Positions 24,801-34,480 of a stretch of DNA of 38,879 bases are shown here, piece by piece (the first letter of the stretch is position 1; each line of letters begins with the position of its first letter). The notes beneath the pieces were generated by a model. It ran no database searches and was not told the DNA's origin. It was given only the letters and a program-made list of their open reading frames with translations. The position numbers and the translations under genes were made by a program. Origin of the DNA: Trachelipus rathkii (Eukaryota > Arthropoda > Malacostraca > Isopoda > Trachelipodidae); the NCBI GenBank assembly GCA_015478945.1, contig JABUQX010065661.1:1-38879 (forward strand), given 5' to 3'.

Positions 24801-25060
24801 TCATTATAAATTATATAATCTGGTTAAATTGCGGACATTGTAATTCTTTCTGTCTGTAGAGACAGTGAGTGCACTCTATAATAGCATTCCTATTGGAATC
24901 TTAGAAGATAATAAAATAAAATATTCAGATCTGATACTATGTATGTACCATATTCTAGACTTGCCCATATGACTGCAAGCACTCGACAAAGCTCCCTATC
25001 ACTTATTATTCACTCTCTCATCGCTATTTTAAGATATATACATGTTCACGCTAAGAAATT
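21890..25060. other. very AT-rich DNA without a gene
   Basis: Extremely AT-rich to about 24100, with many ATAATA runs, then slightly more mixed. A short TTAGG-like cluster (AACCTAACCTTAAACCTA) lies near 24160. No convincing open frame or known element is seen. Confidence 0.5.
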
Positions 25061-27500
25061 AATTATCTTACGCCTTAACATTAAAAACGTTCCATACTTA
25101 GCAACAGTAACGTGACTAACATAGCATACAAAACGTAACCTATTCACACTTTTTCTAGCATATTTCTAACAGTATCTTTGTCGCTTATTTTTACATTGGA
25201 CATAGTAAGTATTAATGAAACCAACTTATATCATAACATGTGACCGTGATATTTCATCAAGTCAAGAATCCCTAAATACTAGCAAACCATCTAACAATGT
25301 TTTTTATTCCAAATCATAACATAAAAATAGTTCTTGAATAAGTTCTCATAGTAAGTTGTAAGTTTACTGTTTTAAAGCAGTAAATTCAGCAAATTAAACC
25401 ACTAGCCCCTCCTCTTCCCCCTAACCCACCCTTCCAAGAAATATTGATCTATTGATTCAAGTCACATTTTGAGTATCATTTTTTGATAAACACAAACAGA
25501 AAAAATAAATTCTTTTATCACTAATGCAAACGAACCAATAGCTAACGTACAAAGTTTTCAATCACATTTAATAACGTTAACATATCATAACCTGAACTAA
25601 GATATAATGTACAACGACAAAAAACCTAACGTACCTTACGCATGAATAAACAGCTATATTAACAAGAGTATCACACTGAGGAAAGTCAAAGTAACTTAAC
25701 ATAGTATAGCATAAACGTAACCTAATTCACACTTTTTTCAAAGCATAGGCTTAACAGCTATTTTAACATTAATGTTAATTTTTAAAATAAATTACTAGAT
25801 ATATATAAAAATAATTTATCAATTTATACTTCAACCTAACCTTGTCTATTATCATACTGACCAGCGATATATGCTATCTTAACAAGTTTTTTAATAACTA
25901 GTAATATTTTAAAACAAAAATTTATCAATAACCTAACTCTGTCATAATCAGCCTAAACAATTATTGGAGCATACACAAAATTTTTATTCGAACTGAACAT
26001 AAACAAAGTTCTTTTGAATAATATTTATAGTACAAGTGTCATATAGCTTAACTGAACCTAAAGCAGTAAAGATCTGATATTCAGTAATTGCATTACTTTG
26101 TAAACAAAATTACACAGCCCCTACCATATTTCTCCGCCTCTTCCAATTTCTTCGTGATCTTTCGATCTATTGATCCATGTCTTGGCTTATTGATTCAAGT
26201 CATATTTCGAGTAATATTTTAGGATACAATAATAAAATAGAAAAATTTTCTTTATCTACTGGACCAAGAATATAGTAGACGCTAACAAGTTTTGTCATTG
26301 AGTACGCTAACATAGTTAATGACAGTGTGTGAGCACATCTAAATGACAAACCTAACATACTTGTTAGGCACCGATAGACGCCCGAACATTGCACAAAATC
26401 ATACTTACAACGTTAATGCTACACTCTCGCACACGCTACCTATTCATGTTATATTTTAAACTTTATAAAATTTAAACACTAGAAATGGGCTCCTCATAAT
26501 GTTTGTCATATATATCATAACTCTGACTCAACGACGCCCATATATGCTAACGTAAGGCAAGTTCTTCACATCATAAAAGCTAAAATGATTCATAACCCGA
26601 ACTAGAATTTAATGTACACGACAAACGCTAACATACCTCATGTATGAATAAGAAAGAGCTGCTAACATTCACGTTTCACCTACTTAATCAAGGTAAGTAG
26701 GTCAACAGTGAACACAAAACTCATCTACCCACTTTTCCAACACATATCCATAGCAGCTAAAAGCAAGTATTACCAGAAACAAATTCCTTAACAAAATGTC
26801 AGTTTCAAGATACCAGCATATTGAACTATGAATTTGTTACTACCTTCATTCAAAGTGTCTGTATATCAAATTAAATTTATTTTTAACTATGAAAAAACGT
26901 AGTCATTAGCCAAAATTCCCGGCCAAACCTAACATTACTCCAGCAAATAAATTTAACGCTAAGCGATGCGTTTCTAACGACATTAAAAGCAGCTACACAG
27001 TAATATCTTACGAAATCTAGTCATTTCTCTAACAAACCACAGTGTTAATTATCACATTGTCATAGTAATATTTAACAAAACCTAACAGAAATTAAACATA
27101 ACCTAAAATATCTAACACTTACAATGGAGGAAACCTACAATAGAACTAACATTTGGAACTACGATTAAGACATTAACATTTGAGAGATGAATAAGTCTAC
27201 TCAACCTACCCTCATTACACCAGCAAAACTAACCTATCCCTGCTTTTCAACAATATCATCAGCAGCTAAAGCAATATTATCTAACAAAACTCCTTAACAA
27301 AATCTCCAAACTTTCAAAGATACCCGCATCTTGAACTATGAACCGATACAACCTTCATCAAAGTGTCAAGTATAAACAATATAAATCATTTTTGAACTAG
27401 TGAATAAACGTGGACATTAACAAATTCTCTGTCAAACTCATAAAATAACCTATCAGACTCAACAGATCCCACTAATAAAACGCTAACAACTGAATCTTAC
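25061..27500. repeat. diverged long-period tandem or segmental repeats
   Basis: Several blocks recur in order with many differences. TTGATTCAAGTCA and its surroundings occur at 25452 and 26190. The CATAACCTGAACTAAGAT block near 25588 recurs near 26590 as CATAACCCGAACTAGAAT. The block around CCTTAACAAAAT at 26786 recurs at 27292 with shared downstream TTGAACTATGAA and CATCAAAGTGTC-like segments. Spacings of roughly 740, 1000 and 506 bases differ, so units vary in length through indels or the array mixes different duplications. CTAAC-type words are frequent throughout. Confidence 0.65.
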
Positions 27501-27617
27501 TACCTTTAAAAACATTACGCAAATAGCTTCCGAGTCGTTAGGAGGGGTGCTTACATGGTTTTTGACCATCTAGAGTTACTCTTTCATGTTTATACCAAAG
27601 CTTTCACGAATGCGTCC

Positions 27618-27919
27618 GCTCACTCAGCAACATAATCGTCAATTTTTACTATACATAAGGAGTGAGGACAGTTTTTAACGTTTATTTCCAAGTGTGCACC
27701 AACCGGAGATCACCTGCCTGGAGATTCGCATGAAGCGACCAATCGGGGTAGCCCCGAAGGGGGGTGTAAGTGGTTACACAAGGGCACAGCCTTTTCGGCT
27801 GTGCCCTTACCACTTACTCTTCATGCATCTCCGGGGTGATCTCCGGGTTGTTGGGACTCATCGTTGAAAATTGTTCGTTATTATAGTAAAAAGATCTTGA
27901 GATATGTTGCTGAGTGAGC
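27618..27919. repeat. 302-bp imperfect palindrome (foldback or MITE-like)
   Basis: Nested inverted arms share one centre. The outermost are 17-base exact arms GCTCACTCAGCAACATA (27618-27634) and its complement (27903-27919). Inside are CCGGAGATCACC (27703-27714) with 27835-27846, then GTAAGTGGT (27766-27774) with 27809-27817, and a perfect 12-bp core AAGGGCACAGCC (27780-27791) with 27797-27808 around a 5-base loop. The left arm carries an extra segment of about 30 bases (27736-27765) with its own small CGGGGTAGCCCCG hairpin. The unit is GC-rich against its surroundings. It is most simply a foldback transposon, but its RNA could also form a long hairpin. Confidence 0.8.
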
Positions 27920-28260
27920 AACCATGCTGGAAATGTAACCTCCGTCTGGCAACGAGGATACTTATATCTGAAGGGGGATCTGAGTGTCAGCCATCTACGT
28001 CAATATTCCAATGTTTGGGGGGTTAGCGATCCCTCATGGGTATATGATTCGACCATCGTCGTGTGTGGACGCAATGAAACTAAAGGGGAGCCAAATACAG
28101 AAGGACCAGAAGAGAGATAATTTGGAAAGAAGAAGGATGTCAGATGATGATTTATTGCAAGTGATGGAAGCGGTTGAGAAAAGTCTAGCATGTTAACAGG
28201 TAATATGTAAGAAGAAAGACGAGAGAAAGAGAAGAGAGAAAGAAGAGCTTTTTGGTTCAA
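27920..28260. other. mixed sequence with overlapping short frames, no gene assigned
   Basis: Two overlapping plus-strand frames (27914-28120, 68 codons; 27984-28196, 70 codons) follow the palindrome. The second ends MSDDDLLQVMEAVEKSLAC, which is compositionally protein-like, and its stop is followed by AACAGGTAATATG, a passable splice-donor context. I recognise neither. Confidence 0.3.
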
Positions 28261-28975
28261 CACGCTCGACACTGTGTCGACTAAAGGACGAGGAAATGAT
28301 TATGAAATTTTGACATTGAAGCTATGGACAATAATGAAAATTATGCAGTGATTAATTTATTCTTTTTGTAGTTGTAATATCAGAGACGTGCACAATTTTT
28401 CAAGCCAATGCAATGTGGACCTATTTAATTACTATCTAATTATGAATACAAAATAAACATAGGAAAGAAATTTAAAAATAATACATAAAGAATGTGAAGT
28501 TACGTTTCCCATGGATCGTCGAGTCTTTGAAGAAAATTTTTAAATTCTCTTCCTCTGGAAGTATGGGACTTAAAACCCACACTTTCATTAATTGTTCGTG
28601 AATGCTGGTCATATAATTATAGTGACAGTAGTGAAAGTGATAATAATAATTTTAATACAGAAGTGAGTAGTGGTGCATAGTAGTGAATTAGTGTATGAAC
28701 ATATTAATATTAGTTGTTAAATCATGTAGCATAGAAATACGTAATAAAATAACAATATTAAAATACAGTGATTGATAGTGAAATATAGTGAATTATTAAT
28801 TTGTGTTGAAATATAGTGTTTAGTTTTTAATAAATATTAATAATATGTGATAAGAATAAAATTAAATGTATATGCTTGTGTATTTATCTATGTATTTATA
28901 TATGTATGGATATGTATACTGTTTTTTTTGCATTTTTAATATTTATTTTTATACTACGGAGATTTTTCTCACAAA
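28261..28975. other. AT-rich DNA without a gene
   Basis: AT-rich with recurring TAGTGAA words around 28620-28830. No element or gene is recognised. Confidence 0.4.
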
Positions 28976-29130
28976 AAAAGAATAACAAAAGCGAGGGTCC
29001 CAGGTTCGCACTGGTCGGGTGGGAGAATGTGAGCTATTCTCCTTGGGCTTGGCTTCGTCCGGCTCGGACGTAAATTGAGTACACCCCTCCTAGATTGGGG
29101 GCTCTGCCGTGAGCGGTGGTGGTTTATCTT
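28976..29130. other. GC-rich island, possible end of an unknown repeat
   Basis: A sharply bounded GC-rich island between AT-rich DNA and (AT)n. It holds CCCAGGTTCGCACTGG, loosely like a pol III box B, and GGGGGCTCTGCCGTGAGC near its right edge, followed directly by (AT)n. This is the layout of a SINE or LINE 3' end, but no box A and no second copy is visible in the window. Confidence 0.35.
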
Positions 29131-29165
29131 CTGTAACTATATATACTATATATTATATATAATAC

Positions 29166-29197
<32 letters not shown>

Positions 29198-29332
29198 TTA
29201 TGATTTATTTATTTATATATATATTTATAAATATAATTATCAATTATTTCCCTTTTTAAAAATTTGTTTTGGTGTGTAAAATTCTATACGATACTGTATA
29301 TATTAAATATATATATATATTATATTATATAG

Positions 29333-29378
<46 letters not shown>

Positions 29379-29462
29379 AATATATTAATATATATTAGGG
29401 TTAACCAACTAACAGACGGTGTCCATTTTGATAAAAATTTTGATTTGACATATATATATATT

Positions 29463-29494
<32 letters not shown>

Positions 29495-29495
29495 C

Positions 29496-29560
<65 letters not shown>

Positions 29561-29600
29561 TTATTATTTATATATAAATATATCATATATATATATTATA

Positions 29601-29639
<39 letters not shown>

Positions 29640-29927
29640 GTATTATATACATATATAAATCTATATACATATATATATATAATACAACAATATGAAATAA
29701 CAAATATATATATTAATATATATAATATTAATTTGGGACTCGGTTCCAAGGATAGCAAGTGCTAATGGAAGGCACAGATCCCAAAGAATATATTCCCCCC
29801 TTCAGGTAAGTTTCTATCGCGACGCAACTGTTTACGCTCGACTGTTCTGAAGGTAGCGCAATGAATCGCGTGTAAAAAAGTTTATATAATATAATAATAT
29901 TATATATATATATATATAGTAATATAT

Positions 29928-29959
<32 letters not shown>

Positions 29960-30041
29960 ATATATATATAATTAATATATTATAATATATATATATTATA
30001 TATATATTATATTATATATATATATATTATATAATATACCT

Positions 30042-30087
<46 letters not shown>

Positions 30088-30153
30088 TATAATATTATAA
30101 TATTTTATAATATATATATTTATATATAAGTATATATATATATTATATATATT
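29131..30153. repeat. interrupted (AT)n blocks flanking the LTR element
   Basis: (AT)n occupies about 29131-29400, 29448-29735 and 29881-30153, separated by short mixed islands at 29401-29447 and 29736-29880. The last tract runs directly into the first base of the LTR element, so no target-site duplication can be judged there. Confidence 0.9.
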
Positions 30154-30156
30154 TGT

Positions 30157-30176
30157 CACGAGTCGGATGACTCGTG
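30157..30176. repeat. palindrome at the LTR tip
   Basis: CACGAGTC GGAT GACTCGTG forms a perfect 8-bp stem with a 4-base loop three bases inside the LTR end. It is conserved exactly in the 3' LTR at 38081-38100. Confidence 0.9.
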
Positions 30177-30995
30177 TCATCAATTTAATAACCTCCTAAT
30201 TTTTACGATAGCAGAAACTATTTCAAGCGAAAGAAACTCATGTGATTCTTTGAAAAGTTCGGTGAACAGTCGTGTTAAGATATAAGCTTACAGGAATAGT
30301 GTTTTTAAGTTCCATTAGATTCTTACAGTAATTCGTGATTGTCAGCTTGTGAAAACAAGAAGCATATTTGCCCAATAAGATTGGGGTCGAGCTTGAGACC
30401 AAGTTTGGGATTGGATCTGTGATCAAATCTGGAGGCGACGTCAAGTCTGAAAAAGGTCGAGTTCGAAGGTTACAATCAATTTTGAGGCCAAGGCTGCAAC
30501 TAATTGCCGACTAAGGTTACGACCAAAGTTAAAGGCCAAGGTTGACCTTAATCTAGTCACCAAGACCCAAATCGAGTTGCGGAATATCACCAAAACCGGA
30601 AGTACACACAGGTTACGTGTCATTTCGGATCAGGTTGACTCGTATACTTAGGACTTATAGAAGGATTTAACCTATTGACTACTATAATAAGGTCAAGGTT
30701 AGAGGATAAAACTACGTAGTACAAAAAGGAGTAAAAGGCATCTTCCAAAGAATTACCGTCACAGCAGACGACGATATTTTGAAGGAAGTATTGTTTTGAG
30801 CTAAATTTAAAACCTTTTAAATTTACAAATAAAGGAATACCAACTTATATTGTTCATGACATATTGTATTAATATATGACATTGATGTATTGTATTTAGA
30901 TTTAGGTTAGTAATAGGGTGTTAATAGATTAAATTTACCAGTTATAGGTAGTTAGGATTGTTTAAAGGAAAAACTTATTTACTCATATTTATTCA

Positions 30996-31005
30996 TTATA
31001 TATAA
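30996..31005 (+). promoter_or_regulatory. candidate TATA box of the 5' LTR
   Basis: The TATATATAAA-type sequence lies in the 5' LTR and is followed about 25-35 bases later by CTCTCAACC, a plausible start region. Low complexity makes this a candidate only. Confidence 0.5.
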
Positions 31006-31143
31006 AGAAGAGCAAAACGTTTGTGTCTCTCAACCCCTTTTGTCTCTCATTTCACCATAACAGGAAAGGTCCCTATAAAGGACGAAACTTTACCTGCCGC
31101 AAAGAAGGTGTAAAGAAATAACAACAGATACTTTTCATTTCAC

Positions 31144-31160
31144 TGGTGGCCCGTACAAAC
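31144..31160 (+). promoter_or_regulatory. candidate primer-binding site
   Basis: TGGTGGCCCGTACAAAC directly follows the proposed LTR end CATTTCA plus one base. Most LTR elements prime minus-strand DNA from a tRNA 3' end and so begin this site with TGG. I could not match the rest to a specific tRNA from memory. Confidence 0.45.
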
Positions 31161-31283
31161 TTGCAGAGAACCAATCGCCGGTGGTGAACGAAGAAGGAGA
31201 AAAAGTCGGACAATAAAGAAATTAATAAAGGGAAAGAACATTCTTTTGTCAGTTCTGTTTTAACTAAAGACAAAAAAGAAATT

Positions 31284-31680
31284 TTATATATATATATATA
31301 TACACAATATATATATGAAAAACAAACTCATATATTGTTCATCTATAACTCTCACATTATGGCCATTCGTGTGTTTTCGTTCGCCACAACTATCACAAGA
31401 ATGTCACCGCAAGAATCGGATAGCTTTATATAATCATATATAATATATATATATACTAAGTATAGTATATATTATATATATATATATATATCTATATATA
31501 TATATCTATTTAATTCTCCTATTCTATGTGATATTTACATAACAACCTGTTGTTTTTATATATTTATATATAGTAATATTTATGTATTAATATTATATAA
31601 TATTATTATATATAGTATATATATAATATATATATATATACTATATATATATATCTATATATAATATATACATATATTAT

Positions 31681-31746
<66 letters not shown>

Positions 31747-32552
31747 ATATATAATTAAAATTATAAAGCGTAAATGGTTTGTCTCTTTTTCCGCTTGGGA
31801 ATTCAAATTATTCTTATCATTTGAAGGATATTTTGTTTTTTTTTTGTGAAAAGTTTATTTAAGTTCAACACTAAGTTTTGTGTGTTTATTTTTGTTTTGA
31901 ATAGGACATCTAGTTTGATATCGAGGAAGTTTTATAACAAGATTTATTATTTTAATATATTTTGTGTCCTTGATCTTTTTCTCTTGTCCGTGTTGGCGAA
32001 AATTGTAAGGGAAAGAGAAGAAAGAAGATATTTTTCTTCTCTTTGGAAATTTTTTAGGCGTCCGATTATTAGCAAGAGGAGGAGTCCGCGGATTATTAGG
32101 AATCTTATAAGGAAACATTTAAGGAAATTTGTATATTTTTCTTACTCTGGTTTTTGGAGTAATAAAAGGAATTTTTATATACATATATATATAAATAATT
32201 ATATATATTATATATAATATATATATATATATATCTATATATATATTATCTATATTATATAATATATATAATATATATATATACTATATAGTATAATATC
32301 TATATTGTATTTATATATATTATACATATTATATCTATATACTATATAATTATATAATATTAATATATTATTATATATATATAATTAATATATATTATAT
32401 ATATATAATATAACATCAACCGAGAATATAAATCTATATATAATATAACATATTAGTATATAACCTATAATTAATACCTAAACAAAACTCAACCATCACA
32501 TCTAACTAATTATTAATATATATAGCTATATATATATATATATATATTATAC
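31284..32552. repeat. (AT)n blocks in the element's leader
   Basis: (AT)n at about 31284-31310, 31430-31510, 31555-31755 and 32175-32552 breaks up the leader, with mixed islands between. If the leader was originally continuous, these are later expansions or insertions. Confidence 0.8.
31846..32217 (+). CDS. unassigned 123-codon open frame in the leader
   Basis: The frame opens with a hydrophobic, Phe-rich half and then has a strongly basic stretch (about residues 55-95, with RERRY, KRRSPR and RKHLRK) before running into (AT)n-encoded Ile/Tyr. It sits where gag would normally be. I see no zinc knuckle (CCHC), no major homology region and no known domain, and composition alone could explain the open frame. 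A gag fragment is conceivable but unsupported. Confidence 0.2.
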   Translation: MKSLFKFNTKFCVFIFVLNRTSSLISRKFYNKIYYFNIFCVLDLFLLSVLAKIVREREERRYFSSLWKFFRRPIISKRRSPRIIRNLIRKHLRKFVYFSYSGFWSNKRNFYIHIYINNYIYYI

Positions 32553-32559
32553 GGTATTT

Positions 32560-32672
32560 GGACAAAGTTACTTAACGCCCACAGGAACGGGAGCTCGATC
32601 AAAAAAAAATTTTCACAGGTAGCATATATGATACATAAATAAATGTTCTAGGGGTGAAATATTTTTTTTTTT

Positions 32673-32715
<43 letters not shown>

Positions 32716-33204
32716 TGTTCTAGGGGCGAAATTTATAAATAATATTTGGAACTAAGGAACACCAAATGTAGGGGGCTCGAGCCGATGGGACACAGGGGGG
32801 GACGTTTTCCATACCGTAGGGGAGGGGGGTCGGAGGAACCCCCGCGCCACCAAAATACCAAGAGCGGGGGGTTCGGAGACCCTCCCCGGAGGGGAGAAAT
32901 AGTCCTACCTCGCGTAGTTCCCGGAAGGGCCGAGAGACCCCGATCCTGCCATCGGTGCGGTCTACCCTTGGGGTAATGCTTTAATTAATTTTCTTACTAA
33001 AATTTTACCAGGATTCCCAAATGTATTCTTTTCGCTGTAGATGCTTATTGTAGTTTTTGAGATATGATTGTTTTTTTTTTTCTCTTTACTTTTTTTTTTT
33101 CCCTAACACGTCTACTTTATGTATCATAGAGGCTACCGTGTGAAAAAAAAATTTTTTATCCGAGCTCCCGTTCCGTGGTGGGCGTTACTGTAAACTTTTA
33201 CCTA
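32560..33204. mobile_element. non-autonomous DNA transposon (MITE-like) with ~80-bp inverted ends
   Basis: The left end (AAAGTTACTTAACGCCCAC through ACGGGAGCTC, poly-A, TTTTCACA, GGTAGC and ATGATACATAAAT) is the inverted counterpart of 33117-33199, allowing a few mismatches and small indels. GGTATTT occurs just outside both ends (32553-32559 and 33205-33211) and may be a 7-8-bp target-site duplication, which would suit hAT-like elements, though family is unproven. The interior has no transposase. Its middle (about 32760-32960) is very GC-rich with several small hairpins such as GGGGGGTCGGAGGAACCCCC. The one open frame there (32746-32976, 76 codons) has low-complexity Gly/Arg/Pro composition and I do not consider it a gene. 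Confidence 0.8.
32644..32732. repeat. poly-T tract bracketed by a 17-bp direct repeat
   Basis: TGTTCTAGGGGTGAAAT before the tract and TGTTCTAGGGGCGAAAT after it differ at one base. Between them is almost pure T with one A interruption, ending ACC. This resembles a poly-A-only retroposed insertion (minus strand) with its target-site duplication. Confidence 0.6.
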
Positions 33205-33257
33205 GGTATTTTTTTGTGTTGGTTGTTAATTCCTGTGCTTTGGTAAGTTTCTTATTA

Positions 33258-33690
33258 AATGGATCCTTCAGATAAGGAGGGCAGACGCTGAATAGGGTCA
33301 ATATGGAGGAGACCAAACAGCCCACCAAGGAACTGAGTACAATTGGGCATTTGGAAGAGTTCCAAGTTGCCATAGCAAAAGATGAAAATTTTGAATATTG
33401 ATTCGAATGTTGACATATTAGAAGGAAATAACTCAGGCTTTAAACAACTAGAAGAGGACTCCACGTATAAAACAAGGAACCATTGAGGAAGAATGGACAA
33501 AGAAAAATTAGTAAAGGAAATTACATTCATGGAAGAATTAACACAAGAACAAAGAAACAATAGAAGTACTATATAGGCAAAAAGAGTATTTAGCAAAAGT
33601 GACTCAGACGTAACCATAGCATCTATGACACCATATTTAGGATTCGGCTACACGACTATACCCCATCTACAAATGAGCGAGAGTTTCGGA
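33258..33690 (+). pseudogene. N-terminal leader of the element's open frame, frame-broken
   Basis: An ATG at 33259 opens MDPSDKEGRR and, allowing for frame changes, a hydrophilic, Glu/Lys-rich sequence continues for about 130 codons (for example KQPTKELSTIGHLEEFQVAI and EEDSTYKTRNH) until reverse transcriptase begins. This is too short for a normal Gypsy gag and shows no CCHC knuckle and no aspartic protease DTG motif. It may be the truncated start of gag, the start of a pol polyprotein, or the product of a deletion that joined gag's start to RT. Confidence 0.5.
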
Positions 33691-34480
33691 TCAAGGACAA
33701 ACGAAGAAATGAGAAACAGTGTTCAGGAGTTTGTCTACCGGATATTGTGGAGCCAATGTGGCTGCCTGAATGGAGCTTCTCCAGTGGTAGCCTGTAGTAA
33801 AGGATGGATGAGACACTTTCGTCTATTACCTAGACTATAGAGAGTGCATGAAAGATGACAGAAGCAGACAGGTTCCCAATGGCCAATATTACCGAAACAA
33901 TCTTCTCTTGTCAATAATGGTGAAATATTATTCTTTGCCTGGACTTTAGTGAAACTTACTATCAAAATGGCAACTAGAAGAGGAATAGTAGGACTTCACT
34001 GCAATTTTCTACAAGTTACGTGGCAGTACAGATTCAAAAGGCTAAGTTTTGGGTTAAAAAATGGACCAGCGCTTACAGAGGGAGATGCAGAGGATTACTG
34101 CAGGATTCAGCCGGGACATAGGTAAGTAGTATATGTGCGATGATCGTCTCTTGATATACAAAGGATTTTAAAGAACATCTACTGCTGATTGAACAGGTTC
34201 TACGACGGTTCTCCGAACCAACGTCAAAATTAAAATCAGCAAGTGTAGCTGGGTTCAAAAGGAAATTAAATTTTTAGGACATATTCTCAGTAGGACTGGA
34301 ATAAGGAAGCTTCCAGAATTTTCGGACCAGGTAGACAAGTTGTAAAGACCAAATAACATAGGAGAACTCAGGCATTACCTAGGAATGATAAACTTCCAGC
34401 GTAAGTTTATTAAAAACTGTTCAGGAGTGGCAGCACCTCTTAGTGCTTTAACAGGAGGAAAAAGGAAGGATAAAATCGAA
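33690..34480 (+). pseudogene. reverse transcriptase domain, frame-broken
   Basis: The ordered motifs of a Gypsy reverse transcriptase appear across all three plus frames: the SPVV segment before the KKDG-type motif (about 33780), the RFLLDYR-equivalent (about 33820), a KQTGSQWP-like proline segment (about 33875), the FKRLSFGLKNGPAL block (34033-34074), the catalytic Y-x-x-DD box read as YMCDD (34130-34144), then a KEHLLLIEQVL helix and the FLGHI-type motif followed by GELRHYLGMINF (about 34360-34400). The enzyme would copy element RNA into DNA. The fifth frame position in YMCDD is unusual, since YVDD is normal, and may be an indel artefact. Motifs are well kept although frames change every 50-150 bases. 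Confidence 0.85.

Larger units (their letters stand above)
30154..31142 (+). repeat. 5' long terminal repeat
   Basis: Starts TGTCACG. The part to 30951 aligns with 38078-38879. The proposed end at 31142 (CATTTCA) is inferred: it gives TG...CA ends, lies about 115 bases past the expected transcription start, and precedes a TGG that could open a primer-binding site. An earlier end at 31062 (CATAACA) is possible. The middle contains loosely repeated CCAAGGTT-type words that could be enhancer-like. An AATAAA at 30828 lies upstream of the TATA box, so it is not an obvious polyadenylation signal for this element. Confidence 0.85.

Noticed and set aside
27780..27808. Rho-independent terminator
   Set aside because: The hairpin looks terminator-like in isolation but is the centre of a 302-bp palindrome in eukaryotic DNA without a T tract after it.
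30441..30623. 60-codon minus-strand frame repeated exactly at 38369-38551
   Set aside because: The identity simply reflects the two LTR copies; antisense within an LTR, with no domain.
30828..30833. AATAAA polyadenylation signal in the LTR
   Set aside because: It lies about 170 bases upstream of the candidate TATA box, so it would not be in the transcript's R region as I have placed it.
32746..32976. 76-codon Gly/Arg-rich frame in the MITE core
   Set aside because: Low-complexity composition from GC-rich hairpins; no transposase or other motif.
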